DNA from: an uncultured Clostridia bacterium
Lineage (GTDB): Bacteria > Bacillota > Clostridia > Christensenellales > Borkfalkiaceae
Direction of reading: 5' to 3'
NCBI GenBank assembly: GCA_944358655.1
Contig: CALVRO010000005.1
Location: 1 to 64,000 of the forward strand
Length of the DNA: 64,000 nucleotides
The notes below the pieces were generated by a model. It saw only the letters and a list, made by a program, of their open reading frames with translations, ran no database searches and was not told where the DNA came from. The position numbers were made by a program, and so were the translations under genes. This document shows positions 1-7,065 of the stretch, one piece after another (the first letter of the stretch is position 1; each line of letters starts with the position of its first letter).

Positions 1-56
1 CCCTTATATGATATAAACGTATTAAGATGTTATCTTCAACCGCGTAAGGCCTCGGC

Positions 57-1328
57 CTATATTCGCAGCGCCTTGGGCAGATGATCTTTGGCCATGCCGC
101 CCGACACCTTGCACCAGCCGAGGGGAAAGCCAATATAGGATGCGACGACCCACCCGGATTGGCCCTCGCAGGGCAGCGCGGCGCCCGAGAGGTACTTTAC
201 GGCTGAGGGCTCGTCGAGCTCGAAAAAGGCCGCCTCGCCCCTCTTTAAGTACATTGCAAGCGCGTGCGAGGGCTCGAACCTGTCCTTGAGTATGTCGCCT
301 AAGCAGACGCCCGCGCGCAGCGTCTGAACGCCGCAGTCGAAGGCGCCCTCGGGCAGGCTGTAAAGTCTGTCGCCCACTCTGTGAAGGCGGGTAAAGGTGA
401 CGGACAAAAACTGCTTCTCAAACGCGCGGTAGAGCGCGACGGCGCGGCTGTCGGCGCGGGGCGTAAGGGGACGGATATCCGAACGCTGTCCGCCCTGTCG
501 GATAAACAGGGCCGCATAGTGGCCCTCGCCGCGCACCTCGTGCGGCCAGAGCTTGTGCTCCTCAACGAGCGAAAAATCTTCGTGTTCGCGCAAAAAGCGT
601 GCGGTCTGCTCCTCATCCTCCTCGGCGGAAAAGGTACAGGTGGAATAAACCAGCCTGCCGCCGGGCGCAACGAGGCGGGCGGCGGAGGCGAGGATGTCGC
701 GCTGTCTCCGCGCGCACATAGCCACGTTTTCGGGGCTCCACTCGGGTATGGCGAGCGGCTCCTTTTTGAACATGCCCTCGCCCGAACAGGGGGCGTCGAC
801 GAGCACCCTGTCGAACACGGCGCCAAGCTCGTCCGCCAGCCTTTCGGGGGGCGCGCAGGTGACTATGGCATTGCCTATGCCCAGCCGCTCGACGTTTGAC
901 GAGAGTATTTTTGCGCGCGAAAAATTTATTTCGTTGAGCACGATAACTCCCCTTCCGCCCATGCGTGCGGCAAGGGCCGTTCCCTTGCCGCCCGGCGCGG
1001 AACAGAGGTCGAGCACGCGCTCGCCCCCTTCTGCGCCCAATAAGGGCGCGGCGCACATGGCAGATGGCTCCTGCACATAGTAGACGCCCGCGGCGTGCAG
1101 CACAGTTTTGCCGGGCTTTTCGTCCTCAACGTAAAAACCCGTCTCCTCCCAGGGGACGGGCTCGAGGGAAAAGGGCGAAACGCTCTTAAAAAATTGAGTT
1201 GTCGTCTTGAGCGTGTTTACGCGCACGGCCCTGACTGGCGGCCTTTGGTAGGAGGCGAAGAACTGCTCCGCCCTGTCGCCGAGCTGAAGGCGCATGCGCT
1301 CGATAAACTGCTTTGGAAGGGCCGTCAA
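57..1328 (-). CDS. RsmF-like rRNA (cytosine-C5) methyltransferase
   Basis: Probable SAM-dependent 5-methylcytosine rRNA methyltransferase of the NOL1/NOP2/Sun family, 423 aa, acting in the cytoplasm on 16S rRNA. The SAM-binding motif VLDLCSAPGGKG lies near residue 106, the PCS motif (VDAPCSGEG) near 180 and the catalytic-cysteine motif YSTCTF near 230, all in the family order. A C-terminal RNA-binding extension of about 150 residues matches the RsmF/YebU layout rather than RsmB. The start is a TTG: GGAGGAG sits 8 nt upstream and the TTG overlaps the TGA of the upstream exonuclease gene by 4 nt (TTGA), so the two are translationally coupled. The exact target cytosine cannot be read from sequence. 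Confidence 0.88.
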   Translation of the reverse strand: MTALPKQFIERMRLQLGDRAEQFFASYQRPPVRAVRVNTLKTTTQFFKSVSPFSLEPVPWEETGFYVEDEKPGKTVLHAAGVYYVQEPSAMCAAPLLGAEGGERVLDLCSAPGGKGTALAARMGGRGVIVLNEINFSRAKILSSNVERLGIGNAIVTCAPPERLADELGAVFDRVLVDAPCSGEGMFKKEPLAIPEWSPENVAMCARRQRDILASAARLVAPGGRLVYSTCTFSAEEDEEQTARFLREHEDFSLVEEHKLWPHEVRGEGHYAALFIRQGGQRSDIRPLTPRADSRAVALYRAFEKQFLSVTFTRLHRVGDRLYSLPEGAFDCGVQTLRAGVCLGDILKDRFEPSHALAMYLKRGEAAFFELDEPSAVKYLSGAALPCEGQSGWVVASYIGFPLGWCKVSGGMAKDHLPKALRI

Positions 1329-2275
1329 CCGAGTAACTCCTCCAGTCCTGCAATGTCTATAATGTGCATGTCGCCGAGCTGTCTGGCATTCTTTGTGCGC
1401 ACGGTGCTGTCGTCCTCCTCGCAGACGTAGACGGTGCTGTCGCTGAGCTTTTGCGAATACATGCCGCCCTCTTCGTATATCTTGCCGACATAGGGTATCG
1501 AGCGGTCGACGTCATCCTCTATATTGCGGGAGAACGTGAAGATCTGGCCGTAGAGCTTGCCTCCGTTCTTCTTTTTGCGGCGGCTTAAGTAGATATAAAA
1601 CTTTGTGCGGTTGCGGCTGCGGCGCTCGCGGGCGGCGTCTCTGTCGCGCACATACTTTTCAAAGCCGACAGAAGTGGGCTTTACGATATTGTGTCCCTTT
1701 ATCCTGCCCTTGCCTATGCCGAGCTCCCCGGCAAGCGCGAGGGGCGACACGCCGTGCAGACGGCAGAGTTCTTCGACTATCTTCATGGTGGCGTAGGCGT
1801 CGTCGGCGGCGCGGTGGGGCGTGAATTCAACGTTGAGGTTGGCCGTTATGTACTCCAGCCCGAACTGGCGGGAAAAGTCGCCTATGTGCGTCATGTACAT
1901 TATCTGGCTGTCCAAAAACTCGAAGTTGAAGGGCGGCAGTTTGAAACGGCGCGTTTCGAGATCGAGATACTTTACGTCGTTTAATATGGCGTGGCCGAAT
2001 ACGAGGTTGTCTTTATCCTCCAACAGCTCCCTGATAAAGGAATATACGGCCGGGAAGGGCGGATGCTTTTTGAACTCGGCATAGTCGTAGGGGAGTTCAA
2101 GCCCCCTCTCTCCCTTGCGGTCGGTGAGGTGAAATCCCCCCTTGGGATTGATGAGGATGTCCTCCTTTTTTATTATGTTGAATGACTCGTCGCAGACGAC
2201 GTAGCCGAATGCGCATATCTTGGCCATGTTCTTGTTGACGCTGGCGCACTCGATATCGAAAAAGACTAAATTCAT
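1325..2275 (-). CDS. DEDDh 3'-5' exonuclease with C-terminal BRCT-like domain
   Basis: Exonuclease of the DnaQ/RNase T superfamily, 316 aa. Motif I is FFDIECAS (acidic pair at residues 7 and 9); HAILNDVKYL and the HRAADDAYAT segment match ExoII and ExoIII. After a basic stretch near residue 215-235 (RERRSRNRTKFYIYLSRRKK) the last 75 residues resemble a BRCT domain (GQIFTFSRNIED..., then ARQLGDMHIID and LEELL). DNA repair or proofreading is the likely role, but the substrate is unknown. It is first gene of a two-gene unit with the methyltransferase. A TTGCAT-17-TATAAT promoter ends only 8 nt before the ATG, so the mRNA may have almost no leader, although an AGGAG overlaps that gap. Confidence 0.82.
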   Translation of the reverse strand: MNLVFFDIECASVNKNMAKICAFGYVVCDESFNIIKKEDILINPKGGFHLTDRKGERGLELPYDYAEFKKHPPFPAVYSFIRELLEDKDNLVFGHAILNDVKYLDLETRRFKLPPFNFEFLDSQIMYMTHIGDFSRQFGLEYITANLNVEFTPHRAADDAYATMKIVEELCRLHGVSPLALAGELGIGKGRIKGHNIVKPTSVGFEKYVRDRDAARERRSRNRTKFYIYLSRRKKKNGGKLYGQIFTFSRNIEDDVDRSIPYVGKIYEEGGMYSQKLSDSTVYVCEEDDSTVRTKNARQLGDMHIIDIAGLEELLG

Positions 2276-2283
2276 ACGCTCCT

Positions 2284-2312
2284 ATTATAGCAGATAGCGC
2301 GCCGTTATGCAA
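2284..2312 (-). promoter_or_regulatory. sigma-A promoter of exonuclease gene, near-leaderless
   Basis: TTGCAT (2307-2312) and TATAAT (2284-2289) are separated by 17 nt. Only 8 nt (AGGAGCGT) lie between the -10 box and the ATG, so transcription would start within 1-2 nt of the start codon. Confidence 0.6.
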
Positions 2313-2374
2313 ATTTTTTTGAGGTACAACAAAAATTTATATACAGAATAAACGTTAAAGTTATCATGCATAGA

Positions 2375-2403
2375 TTGACATTATACAGTATAAATGCTAA
2401 AAT
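2375..2403 (+). promoter_or_regulatory. sigma-A promoter of 2-hydroxyacid dehydrogenase gene
   Basis: Perfect -35 TTGACA (2375-2380), 17-nt spacer and TAAAAT (2398-2403). The predicted start near 2410 leaves a 20-nt leader carrying AAGGAG, which supports the ATG at 2431. The in-frame ATG at 2404 touches the -10 box and is not usable. Confidence 0.75.
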
Positions 2404-2430
2404 ATGGTAAAGACACAAGGAGCGTGTTAC

Positions 2431-3411
2431 ATGAAAATAGCGGCTTTTGAAGTTAAAGATTATGAGCTGGGCGACTTTGAAAGGGCAGAGTCTTTCGGCC
2501 TGCAGGCCGACCTGCACGCCGACAACCTGACGGCCGGCAACGTGCGCCTCGCCGAGGGCTGCGAGGGCGTAACGACGCTCGGATTCAGCGACCTCACAGC
2601 GCCCGTGCTCGAAGAGCTTAAAAAAATGGGCGTAAAATACCTTGCCACGAGGACAGTGGGCTTCAATCACATAGACCTCGAGGCCGCGAAGAGGCTGGGA
2701 ATACGCGTGAGCAACGCCTATTACGAGCCGTACAACGTGGCCGACTTTACGGTAATGCTGATGCTCATGCTATTGAGAAAGGCCAAGATATCGGTGTGCA
2801 GGGCGCTTGTAAACGATTTCTCGCTCGACGGCATGTGCGGCAGGGAGATGAGAAATCTGACAGTGGGCATTATAGGCGCGGGCAAGATAGGCAGGGCCGT
2901 AATATCAAATCTGAGCGGCTTCGGCTGCAAGGTACTGGCCTACGACCCCTACGCCAAGGAGCGCCCCGACGGGGCCATATTCACCGACCTCGACAGTCTT
3001 TTGAAGGAGAGCGACATAATTTCGCTGCACGTTCCGCTGACGGCCGCAAACAGGCACCTGATCGACGGCAAAGCCATCGCCAAAATGAAGAGGGGCGTGC
3101 TGATAATAAACACGGCGCGCGGCGGGCTGATAGATACCGACGCGCTCATCGACGGGCTGGAGAGCGAGCAGATAGGCGGCGCGGGACTGGACACCATTGA
3201 GGCCGAGGAGGGCGTCGCCCATATAGACCTGCGCGCGAGGATTGTTGACAAGCGCGACCTGTTCTATTTAAAACAGTTCCCTAACGTCATCTTCACCTCG
3301 CACTATGCCTTCTTTACCGAGGAGGCCACCTCCGCCATGGTTGAGTGCGCTCTCAAAAGTCTTGCGCTCTTCGGCGAAGGCAGGGACAATCCCTTTGAGG
3401 TAATAGGCTGA
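2431..3411 (+). CDS. D-lactate dehydrogenase-type 2-hydroxyacid dehydrogenase
   Basis: NAD-dependent D-isomer 2-hydroxyacid dehydrogenase, 326 aa, likely reducing pyruvate to D-lactate in fermentation. The Rossmann motif GIIGAGKIGRAV sits near residue 143. Catalytic residues are present: Arg in NTARGGLID, acidic residues in DTIEAEEG, and the acid/base His in FTSHYAFFTEEA, which resembles the LdhA 'PHxAFyT' signature more than glycerate or phosphoglycerate dehydrogenases. The start was chosen from AAGGAG 8 nt upstream and from promoter position. It is monocistronic, with its own promoter and a strong terminator. Substrate is inferred from family; hydroxyisocaproate or phenyllactate dehydrogenase activity is possible. 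Confidence 0.82.
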   Translation: MKIAAFEVKDYELGDFERAESFGLQADLHADNLTAGNVRLAEGCEGVTTLGFSDLTAPVLEELKKMGVKYLATRTVGFNHIDLEAAKRLGIRVSNAYYEPYNVADFTVMLMLMLLRKAKISVCRALVNDFSLDGMCGREMRNLTVGIIGAGKIGRAVISNLSGFGCKVLAYDPYAKERPDGAIFTDLDSLLKESDIISLHVPLTAANRHLIDGKAIAKMKRGVLIINTARGGLIDTDALIDGLESEQIGGAGLDTIEAEEGVAHIDLRARIVDKRDLFYLKQFPNVIFTSHYAFFTEEATSAMVECALKSLALFGEGRDNPFEVIG

Positions 3412-3443
3412 GGCTTCAGAACCATTTAAATATTAACGATAAA

Positions 3444-3480
3444 GCCGCCCGCGGACGCAATGTCCGCGGGCGGCCGTTTT
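3444..3480 (+). terminator. Intrinsic terminator after dehydrogenase
   Basis: A 13-bp perfect GC stem (3444-3456 / 3462-3474) with a 5-nt loop, followed by CGTTTT. It lies between convergent genes and could serve both. Confidence 0.75.
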
Positions 3481-3509
3481 GATCGGGTATTATCTGCGGA
3501 AAGGGCCCG

Positions 3510-5000
3510 TCAGTCGTTCCACTCGCCTTCGTCGGAAGGGGCGGGCGCGTCGGCCGAGTCCGAAGGGGCCGAGGCGTTCTCTTCGGGCCTGTCCTCCCTC
3601 TTTTCCCTTTCGTCGTCAGCCCTTCTGAACAGGCGGGGCTTTTTGTCGCCGTCCTCCTCGGGTACGGGCTTGGTCTTTTTGGTTATGCGCATCCTTTCGA
3701 TGCGGTGCTCGGAGACGAGCTCTACCCTGACCTTTATGTAGTCGTTTTCGCACTCGGCGGTCTCGCCGTCGTCGGGCACTTCGCCGAGCATTTCGCAGAC
3801 ATAGCCGCCGAAGGTTTCGTAGTCGGCGTCCTCGAGCTCCTCTTCGGGAAGTTTGAGGTCTATGGCCTCCACAACCTCGTCGAAGGGTGCCAGACCGGTC
3901 ACCTCCCACTCGTCGCCGCCGAGGGCAATGATCTCGTATTCGGGGGCTTCGCCCTTTTCGTGAAGGTCGCCGACGAGCAGTTCGATGAGGTCGTGAATAG
4001 TGATGATGCCATTGATGCCGCCGTATTCGTCGAGCACTATGGCAAAGTACTCGCGGGTGGTCTTCATTCTGTAGAAGAGGTCGTCGGCCATCATTGTTTC
4101 GGAGATGAACACGGGGGGCATGACGGCCTGAGCGCGCACGTTCTCCTTTGTTTTATCGGCAAGGCGGAAGTATATCTTGGTGTTGAGCACGCCTATGACG
4201 TCGTCGACGTCCTTGCCGCACACGGGATAGTAGGTATGGCTGGACTGCTTGATGGTCTCCTCCCACACCGACAGATCGTCGCGCTCGAAGAGGAAGTCGA
4301 CATCCTTGCGGTGAGTGCAGACCTCGCCGACGTCGTTTTCCTTGAACTCGAAAATGTTCTGGATGAACTCGTTCTCCTTCTCGTCTATGGAACCCTTTTC
4401 GCTGCCCGCCTCGGCCATGAGCATTATCTCCTCCTCGGTGACCTCCTCGCCGGAGTCCTCGGGCTTGATGCCTATAAGGCGGAGTATGCCGTTAGCCGAC
4501 ACGGTGAGCAGCCACACGAAGGGCGCGAAGGCATAGGACACGAAGTTGAGTATGCCCGAAAGGATGAGCGAAAGTTTTTCGGCGTTGCGCATGGCTATGC
4601 GCTTGGGGATGAGCTCGCCGAACACTATGGAGAAGTAGGAAAGTATGAGGGTGATGACTATCATGCAGATAGTTGAAACGACGTTGAAATAGCTGCTGTT
4701 GGCGCCGACTATGGCCGTTGCGAGGGGGTCGGCGAACGAGTCGGCGGCGAATGCCGAGCCGAGCAGCGAAGCGAGCGTTATGGCTACCTGTATGGTGGAA
4801 AGGAACTTTGAGGAGTTTTGCGTAAGTTTGCAAATGCGCTTGGCGCGCTTGTTGCCGTCCTCGGCAAGTTTTTCCATTTTGGTTGAGTTGGCTGAAATTA
4901 CCGCGATCTCGGCGCTGGCAAAGATGGCGTTGAGAAAGATGAGCACCACCTGCAAGACGAGCGCGAGAACTATTTCGCCTGCGTTCATGTTTTTTAGCAT
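3510..5000 (-). CDS. CNNM/CorC-HlyC family membrane protein (DUF21-CBS)
   Basis: Membrane protein of the hemolysin C / CorC / CNNM group, 496 aa, thought to take part in Mg2+ or Co2+ efflux or export. Residues 1-190 form a DUF21 domain with hydrophobic segments (IVLALVLQVVLIFLNAIFAS, then others near 70, 105 and 145). Two CBS-type segments follow (about 225-345; VCGKDVDDVIGVLNTK and VLDEYGGINGIITIHDL). The CorC_HlyC transporter-associated domain spans about 365-445 (DYETFGGYVCEMLGEVPDDG). The last 45 residues are a charged, Pro/Ser/Ala-rich tail. ATG at 5000 or at 4988 are both possible; neither has a clear ribosome binding site. The gene lies 80 nt downstream of a probable small RNA or leader. 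Confidence 0.85.
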   Translation of the reverse strand: MLKNMNAGEIVLALVLQVVLIFLNAIFASAEIAVISANSTKMEKLAEDGNKRAKRICKLTQNSSKFLSTIQVAITLASLLGSAFAADSFADPLATAIVGANSSYFNVVSTICMIVITLILSYFSIVFGELIPKRIAMRNAEKLSLILSGILNFVSYAFAPFVWLLTVSANGILRLIGIKPEDSGEEVTEEEIMLMAEAGSEKGSIDEKENEFIQNIFEFKENDVGEVCTHRKDVDFLFERDDLSVWEETIKQSSHTYYPVCGKDVDDVIGVLNTKIYFRLADKTKENVRAQAVMPPVFISETMMADDLFYRMKTTREYFAIVLDEYGGINGIITIHDLIELLVGDLHEKGEAPEYEIIALGGDEWEVTGLAPFDEVVEAIDLKLPEEELEDADYETFGGYVCEMLGEVPDDGETAECENDYIKVRVELVSEHRIERMRITKKTKPVPEEDGDKKPRLFRRADDEREKREDRPEENASAPSDSADAPAPSDEGEWND

Positions 5001-5080
5001 ACGGCGCGCAGTAGGCTTTGCGCGCGCTGTGGAAGCAGAAAACGGGGAAAATTTATTTTGTCCCTGCTTTTTTACAACAC

Positions 5081-5203
5081 AAAAAACACAACCCCTCCGC
5101 CCTTGGTTGCGGAAAAGTTATGTTCGCAAAGTCAAGTATTGAGCTGCACGCATGTCGGGGCACGCTACTTGGGCTGTCGTCCACTATGCTTTATTCCTCC
5201 TAT
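5081..5203 (-). ncRNA. Candidate structured small RNA, possibly 6S RNA (ssrS)
   Basis: A transcription unit with no plausible protein. On the minus strand a consensus promoter predicts a start near 5203, and a short hairpin (CAACC...GGTTG, 5091-5111) followed by TGTTTTTTG ends it near 5081, giving about 120 nt. The middle folds into a long arm: CAAGTA pairs with TACTTG, and inside it GCGTGC pairs with GCGTGC through two G-U pairs, with a one-sided AGCTCAA bulge. An AAAG/CTTT pair below leaves a large 5' internal loop. This rod with a central bubble and the GTAGCGTGCC motif resemble Firmicutes 6S RNA, which sequesters RNA polymerase. A cis-acting leader of the CorC-like gene is the main alternative. 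Family assignment is from memory of the motif, not a search. Confidence 0.5.
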
Positions 5204-5209
5204 GTATTT

Positions 5210-5239
5210 AGCATACCATAAACCGACGGGCACTGTCAA
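5210..5239 (-). promoter_or_regulatory. Sigma-A promoter of the candidate small RNA
   Basis: Minus-strand TTGACA (5234-5239), 18-nt spacer, TATGCT (5210-5215). It is one of the closest matches to the sigma-A consensus in the window, as expected for an abundant RNA. Confidence 0.65.
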
Positions 5240-5276
5240 GGAATTTGAGCATAAATTATACCGAGGTTAAAAAATT

Positions 5277-5310
5277 GCCGCGCGGAGTACCTCCGCGCGG
5301 CAAAAAGTAT
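5277..5310 (-). terminator. Terminator of the hydrogenase region (bidirectional)
   Basis: An 11-bp perfect stem (5277-5287 / 5291-5301) with a 3-nt loop; the flanks are A/T runs on both sides (AAAATT before, CAAAAAG after), so it can act on either strand. It lies just past the hydA stop on the side distal to the small RNA. Confidence 0.6.
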
Positions 5311-5315
5311 ATAAT

Positions 5316-7040
5316 TTAAATGCGTTTGTCCTTTTTATAGGTGGTGTGCAGCACCTCGTGCGCCTTGTGGCTGTTGGGGAAGATGAAGTAATCTTCGTAC
5401 AGCATATCCATTACGGGCGAATTTGAGGAGCGGCGGAAGTCGTTGTGACCGTCGGACACATAGAGCACTTTGGCGCGCGTGTCCTTGAGTTCGGCGTCGT
5501 TGCGCACGCTGTCCGAAAGAGTGGGCTGACCGCCGCCGTTGACGCAGCCGCCGGGGCAGGCCATTATCTCCACGAAGTCGTATTTCTTTTCGCCCGACTT
5601 TATCTGTTCGAGCAGTTTTACGGCGTTTTCAAGCCCCGAAGCGATGGCTACGCGCAGGGTGTGACCCGCGACGAGGTAGGTTGCCTCCTTTATGGGATTG
5701 CTGCCGCGCACGGCGAAGAAATCGAGCACTTCAAAGGAGCCGTCGAGCATGTGAGCGGCCGTTCTGAGCGCTGCCTCCATTACGCCGCCCGTGGCGCCGA
5801 ATATGGTTGCGCCGCCCGTGGCAATTGAGAAGGGATTGTCGAACTCCTCGTCGGGGAGCTTGGTGAACTCTATGCCCGCCGTCTTGATCATGCGCGCGAG
5901 CTCGCGCGTGGTGATTGCGGCGTTGACCTCTCCCTCCATTTCGGGGCGGTGACACTCGTACTTCTTGGCCGTGCAGGGTATGACGGAGACGGTGAACAGA
6001 TCCTCGGGACGGATGTGATGCTTTTCGCACCAATAGGTCTTGAGTAGTGCGCCGAACATCTGCTGGGGAGATTTGCACGACGAAAGGTTGGGAATGAATT
6101 CGGGGTAGCTCTGTTCGATAAACTTGACCCATGCGGGACAGCACGAAGTGAACATGGGCATGGTCTTGCCCGTCTTAATGCGGTTGATGAGCTCGCTGGC
6201 CTCCTCCATTATGGTGAGGTCGGCAGTTACGTCCATATTGAACACTTCGCACTGACCGAGCCTGCGTATGGCGGCGACCATTTTACCCTCTACATTGGTG
6301 CCGATGGGCATATCGAAGGCTTCGCCCAAAGTGGCGCGTATGGAGGGCGCCGTGAAGAACACCACCTTTTTGGTGGGATCGGCAAAGGCCTTCCACACCT
6401 CGTCTATGGTAGAGCGCTCGCTGAGGGCGCCGACGGGACAGGCGACTATGCATTGTCCGCAGCCCACGCACACCGATTCGGCGAGAGGCATGTCGAAGGC
6501 GGAGCCGATATGCACGTTGAAGCCGCGGCCGATGGGGCCTATGGCGTTGACATGCTGTTTGCGGCAGGCCGAAACGCAGCGCATGCAGTTAATGCACTTG
6601 TCGTTGTCGCGGACTACGTAGGGCGCCGAGTCGTCTATGGGCAGAACAAAGTCCTCGCCCTTGAACCTGTCCTCGTCTACGCCGTACCCCAACGAAAGCT
6701 TCTGCAACTCGCAGTTGTGGTTTCTTTCGCACGAAAGGCACTTCTTTTTGTGCTTGGAAAGGAGCAGCTCGAGCGTCATCTTGCGACTCTCGCGGCACTT
6801 TTGGGTGTTGGTGCGCACCTCCATTCCCTCGGCAACGGGATAGACGCATGCGGCGACGAGGCCGCGCGCGCCCGTCGCCTCGACGACGCACATACGACAG
6901 GAGCCGACGCAGGATACATCCTTAAGATAGCACAGCGTGGGAATGACTATGTGCGCCTTTCTGGCGGCATCGAGAATGGTCGTCCCCTCGGGAACGGTGA
7001 CCGAAATGTTATTTATCTTTAAAGTAACGTCTTTTGCCAT
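5316..7040 (-). CDS. hydA: [FeFe]-hydrogenase catalytic subunit HydA
   Basis: Catalytic subunit of a cytoplasmic bifurcating [FeFe]-hydrogenase, 574 aa, which makes or uses H2 with NADH and ferredoxin as partners. In order: an N-terminal [2Fe-2S] domain (CYLKDVSCVGSCRMC), the His-ligated cluster segment (CLSCERNHNCEL), two [4Fe-4S] motifs (CINCMRCVSAC, CVGCGQCIVAC), then the H-cluster domain with all three signatures: TSCCPAW, PCTAKKYEC and MACPGGCVNGGGQP. The length and the pairing with NuoE- and NuoF-like genes match the trimeric group A3 type (Thermotoga HydABC, Desulfovibrio HndACD). It is the last gene of hydC-hydB-hydA, 25 nt behind hydB, with AAGG upstream of the ATG. HydEFG maturases are not in the window. 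Confidence 0.95.
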   Translation of the reverse strand: MAKDVTLKINNISVTVPEGTTILDAARKAHIVIPTLCYLKDVSCVGSCRMCVVEATGARGLVAACVYPVAEGMEVRTNTQKCRESRKMTLELLLSKHKKKCLSCERNHNCELQKLSLGYGVDEDRFKGEDFVLPIDDSAPYVVRDNDKCINCMRCVSACRKQHVNAIGPIGRGFNVHIGSAFDMPLAESVCVGCGQCIVACPVGALSERSTIDEVWKAFADPTKKVVFFTAPSIRATLGEAFDMPIGTNVEGKMVAAIRRLGQCEVFNMDVTADLTIMEEASELINRIKTGKTMPMFTSCCPAWVKFIEQSYPEFIPNLSSCKSPQQMFGALLKTYWCEKHHIRPEDLFTVSVIPCTAKKYECHRPEMEGEVNAAITTRELARMIKTAGIEFTKLPDEEFDNPFSIATGGATIFGATGGVMEAALRTAAHMLDGSFEVLDFFAVRGSNPIKEATYLVAGHTLRVAIASGLENAVKLLEQIKSGEKKYDFVEIMACPGGCVNGGGQPTLSDSVRNDAELKDTRAKVLYVSDGHNDFRRSSNSPVMDMLYEDYFIFPNSHKAHEVLHTTYKKDKRI

Positions 7041-7065
7041 TTTAATTCACCTTATTTTCCTTACC

